Positions 25,708 through 34,606 of a stretch of DNA of 64,000 bases are shown here, in pieces. Every line of letters begins with the position of its first letter. Position 1 is the first letter of the stretch. The notes beneath the pieces are model-generated. The model was given only the letters and a program-made list of their open reading frames with translations. It had not been told where the DNA came from and did no database searches. The position numbers were made by a program, and so were the translations under genes. The stretch is from Lewinella sp. W8. GTDB lineage: Bacteria; Bacteroidota; Bacteroidia; Chitinophagales; Saprospiraceae. Where the stretch lies: NCBI RefSeq assembly GCF_004375085.3, contig NZ_SNAQ03000004.1, forward strand, positions 62,001-126,000, given 5' to 3'.

Positions 25708-26194
25708 AGCGTCAAGGCATGTGTGGGTTAGCGCAAAGTTGTAACCCTTACAATGGCGTAGAGTTACGGCCGTTCTATGCTTTGTAATCTGTGCCCCACG
25801 AATATCTTTTTTCACCTTTAGGTTTGTGGCCAGTAGTCTGACAGACTACAGACTGATCTTGACTCCCAATTAAGGAAATATCAAATAATTGGAGGCAGGT
25901 GGTGTTTCCTTTCCCCGAAAGGAAACCGAATCAGCCTGGGATAACTAAAGGACCTTCCGCGAAAGAATGTGGCCAATCGATCTTGTACAATCCTTCCTAC
26001 TTTGATGGAGTGGTCGCCTTTCGGGGAAAGGCGACACCAGGCATTTACCCCTAGGGTGGATGATTTCGACTTTCAGGTGATTATGATTTTCAAGAAGCAC
26101 AGGACTTAGAGAATTTGGACTTAATTATTACAGAATAAGCCATAGTTTCTGGAAGGGGTATAACCCTATGCCATCCCACACATGCCTTGACGCT
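25708..26194. mobile_element. Candidate non-autonomous element with 20-bp perfect inverted repeats
   Basis: AGCGTCAAGGCATGTGTGGG at 25708-25727 is the exact complement of 26175-26194, and weaker inverted similarity continues inward. Nested inside, two 23-nt perfect hairpins lie as inverted copies: GTTTCCTTTC-CCC-GAAAGGAAAC (25904-25926) and GTCGCCTTTC-GGG-GAAAGGCGAC (26013-26035). No reading frame of note is inside. It resembles a miniature inverted-repeat element; no target duplication is obvious and no transposase is in the window. Confidence 0.55.
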
Positions 26195-26205
26195 GCGGTA
26201 AAACC

Positions 26206-26260
26206 CGCTCCTCGTCGCTGCTGGCCGCAGCTCGCTTTGCTCGACAGCGCCGAGGAGCGC
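26206..26260. repeat. GC-rich hairpin
   Basis: CGCTCCTCG pairs with CGAGGAGCG, extended by CGCTG/CAGCG around a 26-nt centre. It is followed by CATTCAATCCCTCC words up to 26347 and then the end of the convergent carrier gene. Confidence 0.5.
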
Positions 26261-26349
26261 TACTTCCTGCTTCGACCATTCAATCCCTCCATCATTCAAT
26301 CCCTCCGCCATTCATTCCTTCAATCCTTCACTAATTCCATCCTTCCCCC

Positions 26350-27741
26350 TCAACTATACCCCACCGCCACGGCCAGCATCAGCCCCAGCCAGGCCCAGAC
26401 CAGGATGATGCCCGTCAGGGGCAGCGCGAAGCGCAGCCAGCGGTCGAAGGGTACCCGGCAGAGCGACAGCATCGCAATGAGGCCACCCAGGGAGGGGTTG
26501 AACAGGTTGGTTACCCCGTCTCCGACCTGAAAGGCGAGGATGGAAATCTGCCGGGAGAGCCCGAGGGCTTCCCCGAGGGGGATCATCACCGGAAGGGTGG
26601 CCAGGGCCTGGCCGCTGCCGGAGGGAATGAGCAGGTTCAGGCCGCTTTGTCCGATGGACATCCCGATGGCCGACGCGTAGCTCGGTAGTCCGCGGAGGGC
26701 TTCGGCCATGCCGAAGCTGATGGTATCCTGAATTTGCCCCTGCTCCATGAGCACCTTCACCGTGGCGGCCATACCGATGATGAAGGTAGCCGGCGCCATC
26801 TGGGCCACGGCACCCATCCCGGCGGCGGTCACCTCGCGGCCCGTCAGGCCGCTGGTCAGCGCACAGACGACCATCACGATGAGGAACACCGCCGAAATAT
26901 CGTTGATGAACCAGTGGTAGGTAAACACTCCGTAGAGCACCCAGCCCAAACCCGCCAGAAACACCCCCAACAGCCACCAGTTACGGCCAGACAGCCGATA
27001 TTCCTCCAGCGGTTTGGAGAGCTTCATGCCGGACTGATCCAGGCCCCGCCCGATGCCGGATGCCGGGTCGGCCTGAAGTCGTCGGTAATAACGTAGATTA
27101 TACAGGGCCGTGATGGTCAGGGCCCCGAAGCAGAGGATGGTCCGCAGCCACCAGCCGCTGAACAGCGGCAATTCGGCGATGTCGTGCCCGATGCCCACGG
27201 TGTAGGGATTGATGGGCGAAAGGCCGAAGGCTACGGTCATGCCCCCCACGCTCACCCCGGCGGCCAGTACCAGGTCTCCGCCCAGCGCCAGCACCACGAC
27301 GGCGGCAATGGGGATGGTGGCGATATTGTTCTCGTAGCCCACCATGATCCCCAGAATTCCGTACACGAAGGTCAGCAGCACCAGCAGCCATTCGGCGTGC
27401 CGGTCGCCCAGTTTATGCACCAGGCGGCCCACCGCATTTTCAATGGTGTGGGTTTTTTCCAGGATGGAAAACATCAGCGCACTGGCCAGACAAATGAAGA
27501 TCACCGGCGTGGCCACCTTGTACCCCTCCGGAAAGGCCCGGAATAAATTAAAAAAGCTGATGGGGGTGGAGGGGACCTCGGAAAAACTTCCCGGCACCAC
27601 GCGCATCCGGCCGTTCACCTCTACCCTCTCGTAGTGGCCGGCGGGTAGGAGATAGGTCATGATCGCCACGGCGACCACGATCAGGAAAAGCATGATGAGG
27701 GGCGAAGGAATACGGGCGTACCAGGCTTTCTTTTCGGACAC
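26350..27741 (-). CDS. YfcC-family (DcuC superfamily) membrane carrier
   Basis: A 463-residue carrier with about 12 membrane helices. The family signatures are the N-terminal helix followed by LLPAGHYERV, the hairpin motif AFGLSPINPYTVGIGHDIAELP, and the second hairpin GQSGLNLLIPSGSGQALATLPVMIPL. YfcC proteins are predicted to move C4-dicarboxylates or basic amino acids; the substrate is not established. It starts 42 bp after the GCS2-CBS gene on the same strand, so the carrier may supply or export a substrate or product of that enzyme. Confidence 0.85.
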   Translation of the reverse strand: MSEKKAWYARIPSPLIMLFLIVVAVAIMTYLLPAGHYERVEVNGRMRVVPGSFSEVPSTPISFFNLFRAFPEGYKVATPVIFICLASALMFSILEKTHTIENAVGRLVHKLGDRHAEWLLVLLTFVYGILGIMVGYENNIATIPIAAVVVLALGGDLVLAAGVSVGGMTVAFGLSPINPYTVGIGHDIAELPLFSGWWLRTILCFGALTITALYNLRYYRRLQADPASGIGRGLDQSGMKLSKPLEEYRLSGRNWWLLGVFLAGLGWVLYGVFTYHWFINDISAVFLIVMVVCALTSGLTGREVTAAGMGAVAQMAPATFIIGMAATVKVLMEQGQIQDTISFGMAEALRGLPSYASAIGMSIGQSGLNLLIPSGSGQALATLPVMIPLGEALGLSRQISILAFQVGDGVTNLFNPSLGGLIAMLSLCRVPFDRWLRFALPLTGIILVWAWLGLMLAVAVGYS

Positions 27742-27783
27742 GGACTTTTGGGTAGTGGGTTATCGAGGTCCGCTAAAGTACGT

Positions 27784-29709
27784 CTATTTCAGTCGCTCAA
27801 TCAGTCGGCCGGATACCCGCAGGAAGTCCATCTCCGTGATGATCCCCACCAGCTCATCGTTCTTCACGACCGGAAGGCATCCGATTTTGTTGGAGCGCAT
27901 CACGTGCATGGCCTCCTTGATGGTGGTGTGCGGAGTGATCGTTTTCGGATCCTTGATCATCAAATCCTTTACGGAGACGTACTTGGATTCCGGGCTATTG
28001 GCCCGGTCTCTGCGGATGTAGTAGCGCAGCAATTTCCGGGTGGTGATGAGGCCCACCAGATGCCCCTTGTCATTTTCAACGGGCAGGTAGCGGAGTTTGC
28101 GCCAATCCATGACGTCGCCCACCAGTTCCAGCAGGTCGTTTTCGTACACGGTAAAGAGGTCGGTCTCCATGAATTCCTCGACCCGGAGGCCCACCGGCCG
28201 GTAATTTTTCAAATCAACGGCCTTCGGCAGGGGCCAGGAATGTACGGGTTTGGCCGACATTTGGTTCTGGATCATCGCCGAGGTGATGATGGTCACGCTT
28301 TCGTCCTGGTTCACCTCATTCGAAAGCTCGGTAAAGGATTGCAATAACCATCTGGCACCAGTTCGCTTGGCCGTAGCGCGTTCTTCAATGACGCCGAGGT
28401 AACGGTCAATGTCTTCCGCGTCGATGCCGCGGCTTTTCAGTCCGCTTCTGGCCAGGGGCAACAGTTCCTCCAGAATGAGTTCGCAGCAACTCACCTTGCG
28501 GTTATTGAACCAGGTAAAGTTGGTGTCGATGCCAAATTTAGCCGCCTTGACGAAGTTATCTTTGGCGTCGGCAAAGCTCATGTGCTCCCGAACGTCGCGG
28601 TATTCGTGGGCCATGCCCATCATGGTACCCAACCAGAAGGCCGCGTTGGAGATCTGGTCAAGCACGGTCGGACCGGCCGGCAACACCCGGTTTTCGATCC
28701 GCAGGTGAGGCATCCCGTTGCTGCTGATGCCGTAGCAGGGGCGGTTCCAGCGGTAGACCGTTCCGTTATGGATTTGCAGGGCCTTGAGTTTAGGCACCTT
28801 CCGCTGGCCCACCATGGCCATGCTGTCTTCTTCCACCGCCGTACCCAGCAGTACCCGGAATCGGGCAATGTCTTCCTTGTAAATTTCCATGATGCTCTCA
28901 TCCAGCCAGTTGGTACCGAAGCTGACCCGTGGCTCGGGTTGCCGCATATGGTCCTGGGTGGCCCGCACGTCAAGCGCTTGCTGAAAGAGGGCGATCCGAC
29001 TTTCGTGCCACAACCGCTTTCCGAAAACCAGCGGACTGTTGGCCGAAATGGCCAGAATGGGTGCCGCAATGGCCTGAGCGATGTTATACAGGGGGGCAAA
29101 AGTGTCCGGCGTCACCTGAAGGTGCACCTGATAACTGGTGTTGCAGGCCTCCATCAGCGGACTGTCGTGCCGGATGAACAGCTCGTCAATGCCCTGCAGG
29201 CGCAGCTCAAAGCCCCGGTCATTCTTTAGTTGGGCGGTAATGGCTTCAATCAGGGCCAGGTAACGGGGCTTGGGGGTTAGGTTTACGATGTCGAGGTCGA
29301 ACTTACGCAGGGTCGGCAGGATACCGGTAAGCACCACCTGGGCACTACTGCTTTTTGCCGCCGCCGCCACCAGTTTCAGCTGTTCCCGGTTCTCGGCTTC
29401 CATAATACTCAGGGCCTTCCCGGTGAATTCTTGCGGAGAGAGATTGCACTCCAGGTTAAACCTGGCAATTTCGGTGGTGGCCCAGTTGTAATCCTTCAGC
29501 CGCTTGAGCACATTCATATTTTTGGGCGTGGGCTTCAGGGTCTTCTTATCGACCAGGCACATCTCCTGCTCCGCGCCAATGCGAATGGTGTCGGTTTCAA
29601 ACCAATCATTTTTCAGCATGTGGTCCAGCGCCTGAACGTCTTGCAACAAACTACGGGTAAAATTCGCGCGATCCGCTTCCGTTGGAATGTTTACTTTTTC
29701 TTCTCCCAT
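27784..29709 (-). CDS. Glutamate-cysteine ligase family 2 (GCS2) protein fused to CBS domains
   Basis: 641 residues. Residues 1 to about 480 form a carboxylate-amine ligase domain of the GCS2/YbdK type (GAEQEMCLVD metal-binding start, FNLECNLSP, ACNTSYQVHLQV, RIENRVLPAGP). Residues about 510-641 hold two CBS motifs (MDWRKLRYLPVENDKGHLVGLIT and MRSNKIGCLPVVKNDELVGIITEMDFL), which normally bind adenine nucleotides and regulate the partner domain. It probably makes a gamma-glutamyl amide, perhaps glutamylcysteine, under energy control. It is the first gene of a unit with the carrier. Confidence 0.85.
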   Translation of the reverse strand: MGEEKVNIPTEADRANFTRSLLQDVQALDHMLKNDWFETDTIRIGAEQEMCLVDKKTLKPTPKNMNVLKRLKDYNWATTEIARFNLECNLSPQEFTGKALSIMEAENREQLKLVAAAAKSSSAQVVLTGILPTLRKFDLDIVNLTPKPRYLALIEAITAQLKNDRGFELRLQGIDELFIRHDSPLMEACNTSYQVHLQVTPDTFAPLYNIAQAIAAPILAISANSPLVFGKRLWHESRIALFQQALDVRATQDHMRQPEPRVSFGTNWLDESIMEIYKEDIARFRVLLGTAVEEDSMAMVGQRKVPKLKALQIHNGTVYRWNRPCYGISSNGMPHLRIENRVLPAGPTVLDQISNAAFWLGTMMGMAHEYRDVREHMSFADAKDNFVKAAKFGIDTNFTWFNNRKVSCCELILEELLPLARSGLKSRGIDAEDIDRYLGVIEERATAKRTGARWLLQSFTELSNEVNQDESVTIITSAMIQNQMSAKPVHSWPLPKAVDLKNYRPVGLRVEEFMETDLFTVYENDLLELVGDVMDWRKLRYLPVENDKGHLVGLITTRKLLRYYIRRDRANSPESKYVSVKDLMIKDPKTITPHTTIKEAMHVMRSNKIGCLPVVKNDELVGIITEMDFLRVSGRLIERLK

Positions 29710-29788
29710 AATGCGTGTGATACTCTCGGTGGATTAGCAGTGCACTAAATGTACAAGATTCCATCAGTATGAACGCACGAACACCCCG

Positions 29789-29831
29789 CAGAAAAAAAGA
29801 AGCCCCCTCCGAATTCATTTCGCAGGGGGCT
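29789..29831 (-). terminator. Terminator after yqeY
   Basis: On the minus strand AGCCCCCT pairs with AGGGGGCT around a 15-nt loop, followed directly by TCTTTTTTTC. It lies 24 bp past the yqeY stop and isolates it from the GCS2-CBS gene. Confidence 0.85.
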
Positions 29832-29854
29832 AAGTTATGGATGTTTGTGGGGGA

Positions 29855-30301
29855 TTATCCCAGTTTCTGCTTAACCATGGCAGCGATGGTTTTTCCATCG
29901 GCCCGGCCGGCGGCCTCCTTATTGGCCATCCCCATCACTTTACCCATATCCCGCATGGAACTGGCACCGGTCTTGGCGATCACGCCATCGACCAAAGCCC
30001 CCAGCTCCTCCTCGCTGAGTTGCTGGGGCAGGTAGCGGCTGATCACCTCGATCTCCTCCCGCTCCGTCTGCGCCAGATCCTCCCGGTTCTGCTTCGTGTA
30101 GATATCCAGGCTATCCTGACGGCTCTTCACCAGTTTCTGCAACAGGGCAATTTCCCCCGCCTCGTCCAGCACCGTGCCGGATCCATCCGTCTTCTGCAGG
30201 AGTAGGGCACTCTTAATGGCACGGATGCCCCGCAGACTGGTTTTGTCCTTGGCCTTCATGGCCGTCTTCATATCCGTAGTGATGCGCTCTTCTAGCGTCA
30301 T
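29855..30301 (-). CDS. GatB/YqeY domain protein
   Basis: A 148-residue all-helical protein equal to the tail domain of aspartyl/glutamyl-tRNA amidotransferase subunit B. Typical segments are MTLEERITTDMKTAMKAKDK, LRGIRAIKSALLLQK, and the C-terminal MGKVMGMANKEAAGRADGKTI, where the family has MGKVMG and GRADG. Its separate role is not established; linkage to tRNA-dependent processes is assumed. It is monocistronic with a strong terminator, preceded by an octamer array and the his genes. Confidence 0.93.
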   Translation of the reverse strand: MTLEERITTDMKTAMKAKDKTSLRGIRAIKSALLLQKTDGSGTVLDEAGEIALLQKLVKSRQDSLDIYTKQNREDLAQTEREEIEVISRYLPQQLSEEELGALVDGVIAKTGASSMRDMGKVMGMANKEAAGRADGKTIAAMVKQKLG

Positions 30302-30370
30302 GGCGTATTGATTTATGTGTACTCAAACAACGTTTCCATCCCCATCCTTGGTTGCACCCCAACCACCCAA

Positions 30371-30489
30371 TGAACTAACCGACTAACGAACCAACAAACT
30401 AAAAGACCAACAAACTAAAAGACCAACAGACTAAAAGACTAACAGACTAACAGACTAAAAGACTAACGAACTAACAGACCAACAAACTA
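30371..30489 (-). repeat. Degenerate octamer array 3 (about 14 units)
   Basis: On the minus strand, starting in the TAG stop codon of hisIE, units GTTTGTTG, GTCTGTTA, GTTCGTTA, GTCTTTTA, GTCTGTTA continue in exact 8-bp phase for about 115 bp. The orientation relative to the gene and the place at the stop codon are the same as for array 2. Confidence 0.9.
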
Positions 30490-31095
30490 CTTATGCCTTC
30501 CCCGCAGCACTTCCCGCACGTCTTCCAGGGTATAGCCCTTTGCCGCCAGCAATACGATATAGTGGTACATTAAATCCGCAGCTTCCCCCAGGAACAGGTC
30601 CCGGTTATCGTCCTTGGCTTCGATGACCAGTTCCACCGCTTCTTCCCCCACCTTCTGGGCGACCTTATTGATGCCCCGGGCGAGTAGTTTACTGGTGTAG
30701 CTCTGCTCACTGGGATTATCCCGACGGTGCTGGATGGTCCGCTCCAGGTGGTCAAGGAAATCCCCCCGGTTATCTTCGCCCCAGCAGGTATCGTCTCCGG
30801 TATGGCAGGTAGGTCCGGCGGGGTTCGCCAGTATCAGCAGGCTATCCTGATCGCAATCGGGATGAACGCTGACGAGCTGGAGCACATTACCACTGCTTTC
30901 CCCTTTGGTCCACAGTCGCTGCTTACTCCGGCTGAAGAAAGTCACCAATCCTTTTTGCAGGGTCACGTCCAACGCTTCGCGGTTCATGTAGCCCTGCATC
31001 AGTACGGTACGCGTTTTAGCGTCCTGCACGATGGCGGGCAGTAAGCCGTTAGCGGCTTGGTCAAAGGCGAGTTGTTCGGGAGATAATTCGTTCAT
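30487..31095 (-). CDS. hisIE: Bifunctional phosphoribosyl-AMP cyclohydrolase/phosphoribosyl-ATP pyrophosphatase
   Basis: A 202-residue fusion for steps 2 and 3 of histidine synthesis. The HisI domain (1 to about 112) has the metal-site motifs VHPDCDQDSLL and PTCHTGDDTCWG; the HisE domain (about 118-202) has KVGEEAVELVIEAKDDNRDLFLGEAADLMYH-type helices. The fusion is usual in Bacteroidota. It lies 67 bp after hisF. The other his genes are not in the window, so this is either the end of a split pathway or a separate pair. Confidence 0.96.
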   Translation of the reverse strand: MNELSPEQLAFDQAANGLLPAIVQDAKTRTVLMQGYMNREALDVTLQKGLVTFFSRSKQRLWTKGESSGNVLQLVSVHPDCDQDSLLILANPAGPTCHTGDDTCWGEDNRGDFLDHLERTIQHRRDNPSEQSYTSKLLARGINKVAQKVGEEAVELVIEAKDDNRDLFLGEAADLMYHYIVLLAAKGYTLEDVREVLRGRHK

Positions 31096-31162
31096 GATTT
31101 CTGGTTAGGGGCCGCAAAGGTAGCCTGGAAGATTTTGGGAAGAAAAATATCCCACGCTATAA

Positions 31163-31924
31163 TTAGGCTACTGGCCGTACCGGAATGTCGCGTGCGGCCA
31201 GATAGTCTTTGAGGTCTTTGATTTCGACTTCTCCGAAGTGGAAGATACTGGCCGCCAGTCCGGCGTCCGCCTTTCCGGCCGTAAACACCTCGGCAAAATG
31301 CTCCTTGTTTCCCGCACCACCGCTGGCGATGACGGGGATATCCAGCAACTCACTCATTTTGGCCAGAGCATCGTTAGCGAAGCCGGCCTTGGTGCCGTCG
31401 TGGTCCATACTGGTAAACAGGATTTCTCCGGCACCCCGCTCCTGCGCTTCCCTCGCCCAGTCGTAGAGTTTGTATTCCGTAGGAATGCGGCCGCCGTTCA
31501 GGTGGACGTACCATTCCCCGTCCACCTCCTTGGCGTCAATGGCCACCACCACGAATTGATTGCCAAAAGCGTAGGCCAGCTCATCGATCAATTCCGGCCG
31601 ACGGACCGCCGCCGAGTTGATGCTCACCTTATCCGCACCGGCGTTGAGCAGCACGTCCACGTCGGCCAGTTCCCGAATGCCCCCACCGATGGTGAAGGGT
31701 ATGTTCAGGTGACGCGCAATGTCCCGCGCCAGTTCGGCCAGGGTCCGGCGGCGCTCGTGGGTCGCGGTGATGTCCAGGAACACCAGCTCGTCCGCACCGG
31801 CCTGACTGTATTTTGCCCCCAGTTCCACCGGATCCCCGGCGTCGCGAAGGTTGACAAAGTTGACGCCCTTGACGGTACGACCGTCCTTGATGTCCAAACA
31901 GGGAATAATTCGTTTAGCAAGCAT
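31163..31924 (-). CDS. hisF: Imidazole glycerol phosphate synthase cyclase subunit HisF
   Basis: A 253-residue TIM barrel which joins PRFAR with ammonia from HisH to give imidazole glycerol phosphate and AICAR. Catalytic aspartates are in [14 protein letters not shown] (D11) and [11 protein letters not shown] (about D130); phosphate sites are in IGGGI and ASGGAG. Length is standard. It is the first gene of the hisF-hisIE pair; hisH is not adjacent on this side. Confidence 0.97.
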   Translation of the reverse strand: MLAKRIIPCLDIKDGRTVKGVNFVNLRDAGDPVELGAKYSQAGADELVFLDITATHERRRTLAELARDIARHLNIPFTIGGGIRELADVDVLLNAGADKVSINSAAVRRPELIDELAYAFGNQFVVVAIDAKEVDGEWYVHLNGGRIPTEYKLYDWAREAQERGAGEILFTSMDHDGTKAGFANDALAKMSELLDIPVIASGGAGNKEHFAEVFTAGKADAGLAASIFHFGEVEIKDLKDYLAARDIPVRPVA

Positions 31925-32426
31925 AACGGGAAGTGTAAAGCGGAAACAACAACCGTACGGACCGAGGGTTTTCTCCTCCGACCTTTTTTCCCGGTTGGAG
32001 CGCAGTCACTAAGCGGGGATCTGGGGGTGGTAAAATCCACTGTTCCGATCAGGGATCATACTTGGGCAACGGCCCCGAGTTCCACAAAGCTCGTCGGGAC
32101 CCTTGATTTCTAAGGAAATGCAACGGCGTGTGCAGCGAAGCGGAATACTCGGCTCAGCCGGTACTTGTGCGACTAGCCTTGGGCAACGGCGTGCAGGTGC
32201 AGCGGAGGTCGGTAAGAGCAATGTATCCGGTTCATCCCGCAAGCGCAAGATTGTGCCCCGGTGGAAGGACGAAATTTTAGGGTCATTTTTAGGCCCTAAC
32301 CCTCCTCATCTCCCGTCACTGGCCGCAAAACGGCACTTTTCAAACAAAAACAATAACCATATTGATTATAAATTAGCCTTTATCTGCATAAAGTGGAAAA
32401 TATTTTGTTTTTTTATTGACATCTTG
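31925..32426. other. Intergenic space before recA with repeat fragments
   Basis: Holds one GATCCCGACGAG-type hairpin variant (32071-32130: GGCCCCGAGTTCC...GCTCGTCGGGACC, then AAATGCAACGGCGTG), a second GCAACGGCGTGCAGGTGC copy of its end at 32183-32202, and an AT-rich tract (32330-32426) leading to the recA promoter. The repeat at 32071 is the most decayed member of the hairpin family, with a GGGACC in place of GGGATC. No gene is seen. Confidence 0.6.
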
Positions 32427-32457
32427 TTGCCCCGCAATGCAAATCTGTTTATATTTG
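32427..32457 (+). promoter_or_regulatory. Bacteroidota-type promoter of recA
   Basis: TTG (32427-32429), 20 nt, TATATTTG (32450-32457), an exact TAnnTTTG match, about 44 bp before the recA ATG, with an AT-rich tract upstream. The leader just before the ATG is A-rich (CAGCAGAAAA) without a Shine-Dalgarno sequence. No LexA palindrome was recognised. Confidence 0.75.
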
Positions 32458-32500
32458 TGACATAGCAAAACAAAAGCAGTTTCTTCAAAACAGCAGAAAA

Positions 32501-33580
32501 ATGGCAGATAATAAAGACACCGCCGCAAAACTGAAGGCGCTACAAATGACGATTGATCGTCTGGACAAGGCCTACGGGAAAGGCACCATTATGCGCCTCG
32601 GCGAGAGTCAAACGGCCAACGTTGAAGCCATCCCCACCGGATCCCTTGGCCTGGACGTAGCCCTCGGCATCGGCGGCCTCCCAAAAGGAAGGATCATTGA
32701 GATTTATGGTCCGGAATCCTCCGGTAAAACGACCCTGGCCATCCACGCCATTGCCGAATGCCAGAAACGGGGCGGTATCGCCGCCATCGTGGATGCGGAA
32801 CACGCCTTCGACCGTTTCTACGCCCAGAGCCTAGGAGTAGACACCGACAATCTCCTGATCAGCCAGCCCGACAATGGTGAGCAGGCCCTGGAAATTGCCG
32901 AGAACCTCATCCGCTCCGGCGCCATCGACATTCTCGTTGTGGACTCCGTTGCCGCACTCGTGCCCCGCGCAGAGATCGAAGGTGAAATGGGTGACAGCAA
33001 AATGGGTCTTCAGGCACGCCTCATGTCCCAGGCCATGCGGAAGCTGACCGGCACCATCGGCAAAACCGGTTGTTGCTGTGTATTCATCAACCAGCTTCGG
33101 GAAAAAATCGGCGTTATGTTCGGTAATCCCGAAACCACCACCGGTGGTAACGCCCTGAAGTTCTATGCTTCCATGCGCCTTGACATCCGTCGCTCCGGTG
33201 CCGCCATCAAGGACAAGGAGGGCAACGTGATCGGAAATCACGTCAAGGTGAAGGTGGCCAAAAACAAGCTGGCGCCCCCCTTCCGGATTGCCGAATTCGA
33301 CATCATGTACGGCGAGGGCATCTCCAAAACGGGAGAGATCGTTGACCTCGGAGTAGACCAGGACATCATCAAGAAATCTGGCGCCTGGTACGCCTACGGC
33401 GACGCTAAAATCGCCCAGGGCCGGGAAGCCGCCAAGCAGTTCATGCTGGACAACCCCGAGGTGGCCGAAGAAATTGAAAACAAGATCAAGGCCCGCCTGA
33501 TGGGACTAGAAGAGGAACCCGCCCCGGCCGAAAGCAACGGGAAGGGCTCCGCCAAGGATGCCCAGAAGGTAGAAGCCTGA
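32501..33580 (+). CDS. recA: Recombinase RecA
   Basis: A 359-residue recombinase that forms ATP-dependent filaments on single-stranded DNA for homologous recombination and the SOS response. Walker A is GPESSGKTT, the catalytic glutamate lies in VDAEHAFD, Walker B is [10 protein letters not shown], and the L2 loop [18 protein letters not shown] is intact. The C-terminal tail is acidic ([11 protein letters not shown]). The gene is monocistronic with its own promoter and terminator. Confidence 0.99.
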   Translation: MADNKDTAAKLKALQMTIDRLDKAYGKGTIMRLGESQTANVEAIPTGSLGLDVALGIGGLPKGRIIEIYGPESSGKTTLAIHAIAECQKRGGIAAIVDAEHAFDRFYAQSLGVDTDNLLISQPDNGEQALEIAENLIRSGAIDILVVDSVAALVPRAEIEGEMGDSKMGLQARLMSQAMRKLTGTIGKTGCCCVFINQLREKIGVMFGNPETTTGGNALKFYASMRLDIRRSGAAIKDKEGNVIGNHVKVKVAKNKLAPPFRIAEFDIMYGEGISKTGEIVDLGVDQDIIKKSGAWYAYGDAKIAQGREAAKQFMLDNPEVAEEIENKIKARLMGLEEEPAPAESNGKGSAKDAQKVEA

Positions 33581-33600
33581 GGGTAACCAGAGACTAAACC

Positions 33601-33637
33601 AAAAGCGCTTGCTCCCGATGGGGGGTAAGCGCTTTTT
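33601..33637 (+). terminator. Terminator after recA
   Basis: AAAAGCGCTT pairs with AAGCGCTTTTTT around CCC/GGG inner pairs, 20 bp after the recA stop. The A and T tracts on both sides let it work in both directions, so it may also end the convergent oxidoreductase gene. Confidence 0.85.
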
Positions 33638-33659
33638 TGATTGGGGGCCACACCCAAGC

Positions 33660-34529
33660 CTACCCTTCTCTCCTCGCCAGGTATTGGTGAATGGCGGAGA
33701 AGTCAAGGCGCCCCAGCCCCTCTTTGTCGGCCGCCGCAAACATTTCCTTCGCCAGATTCGCCATAAAGACGGGTTGCTTCGCACCGTAGGCCGTAACACT
33801 CGCCAGATGAAGGTCCTTCAACATCCATTCCAGCGGGAACTGCACCTCGTAGTTCTCCTGCCGAATCATCTCCGCCTTAAACTTCGTGAAGGGAGCGGAG
33901 ACCACCAATCCCGGAAGCACGTCGAGCAAAAACTCCCTGGCTAACCCCAGTCGCTCCCCCAGCAATACGGCCTCCGAGAAAATGATCATCGACTGGGCCA
34001 GCATAATGTTGACCAGCATCTTGAAGGAAGCCCCTTTTCCAACCTCCCCGAAGGGAATCACCTTCGCGCCCATGGTATCGAGGTAGGGGCGCATGGGGAC
34101 AATTGCTTCCTCCGTGGCGCCCACAAAAAAAGCTAGTTGTGCGCCCTCCGCCTGAGGTTTACTGCCCGCTACCGGAGCATCAAAAAATTGAACCCCGAAA
34201 GCTTTGGCCTCCGCGGCCGCTTTCCGACTAAAGCCAGGATTTACCGTCGTGCAATCTACCCACAGGGAACCGGAGTGCATTTTTGACAACGCCCCGTCGG
34301 CCCCAAAGAAACATTCCGCCACCACTTCCGGAGTAGACAACATGGAAAAAACCAGGTCTGCCTCCCCTACCGCCTCGGCAAGGGATGCTGCGACGGTGGC
34401 TCCCCGAGACTTCAGGGGAGTAGCGGCGGAAAGCGTCCGGTTCCAGACGACTACCTCAGCGTCACTTTTCGTTAGGTTTGCGGCCATGCGGGAACCCATG
34501 ATCCCGAGGCCGATAAAGGCAATCTTCAT
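33660..34529 (-). CDS. NAD(P)-dependent beta-hydroxyacid dehydrogenase (HIBADH/GLYR family)
   Basis: 289 residues. The Rossmann motif is at the N-terminus (IAFIGLGIMGSRMAANL), the substrate-binding motif is FDAPVAGSKPQAEGAQLAFFVG, and the catalytic lysine lies in GKGASFKMLVNIM (K near 170). The WNRT after beta-2 favours NADP(H), as in glyoxylate/succinic semialdehyde reductases. It probably reduces a small aldehyde or 2-oxoacid. It is monocistronic and tail-to-tail with recA. Confidence 0.9.
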   Translation of the reverse strand: MKIAFIGLGIMGSRMAANLTKSDAEVVVWNRTLSAATPLKSRGATVAASLAEAVGEADLVFSMLSTPEVVAECFFGADGALSKMHSGSLWVDCTTVNPGFSRKAAAEAKAFGVQFFDAPVAGSKPQAEGAQLAFFVGATEEAIVPMRPYLDTMGAKVIPFGEVGKGASFKMLVNIMLAQSMIIFSEAVLLGERLGLAREFLLDVLPGLVVSAPFTKFKAEMIRQENYEVQFPLEWMLKDLHLASVTAYGAKQPVFMANLAKEMFAAADKEGLGRLDFSAIHQYLARREG

Positions 34530-34606
34530 CGTACGTTTATTTTAGTTTCGACAAAGAAATGGCCCACCCTCACGGGAAACTAGCACAAATCAACCAGGGG
34601 TATCAC

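Noticed and set aside
24348-26349. A degraded insertion sequence with transposase
   Set aside because: No frame in the island has a DDE or other transposase motif; only repeats and one small membrane frame are visible.
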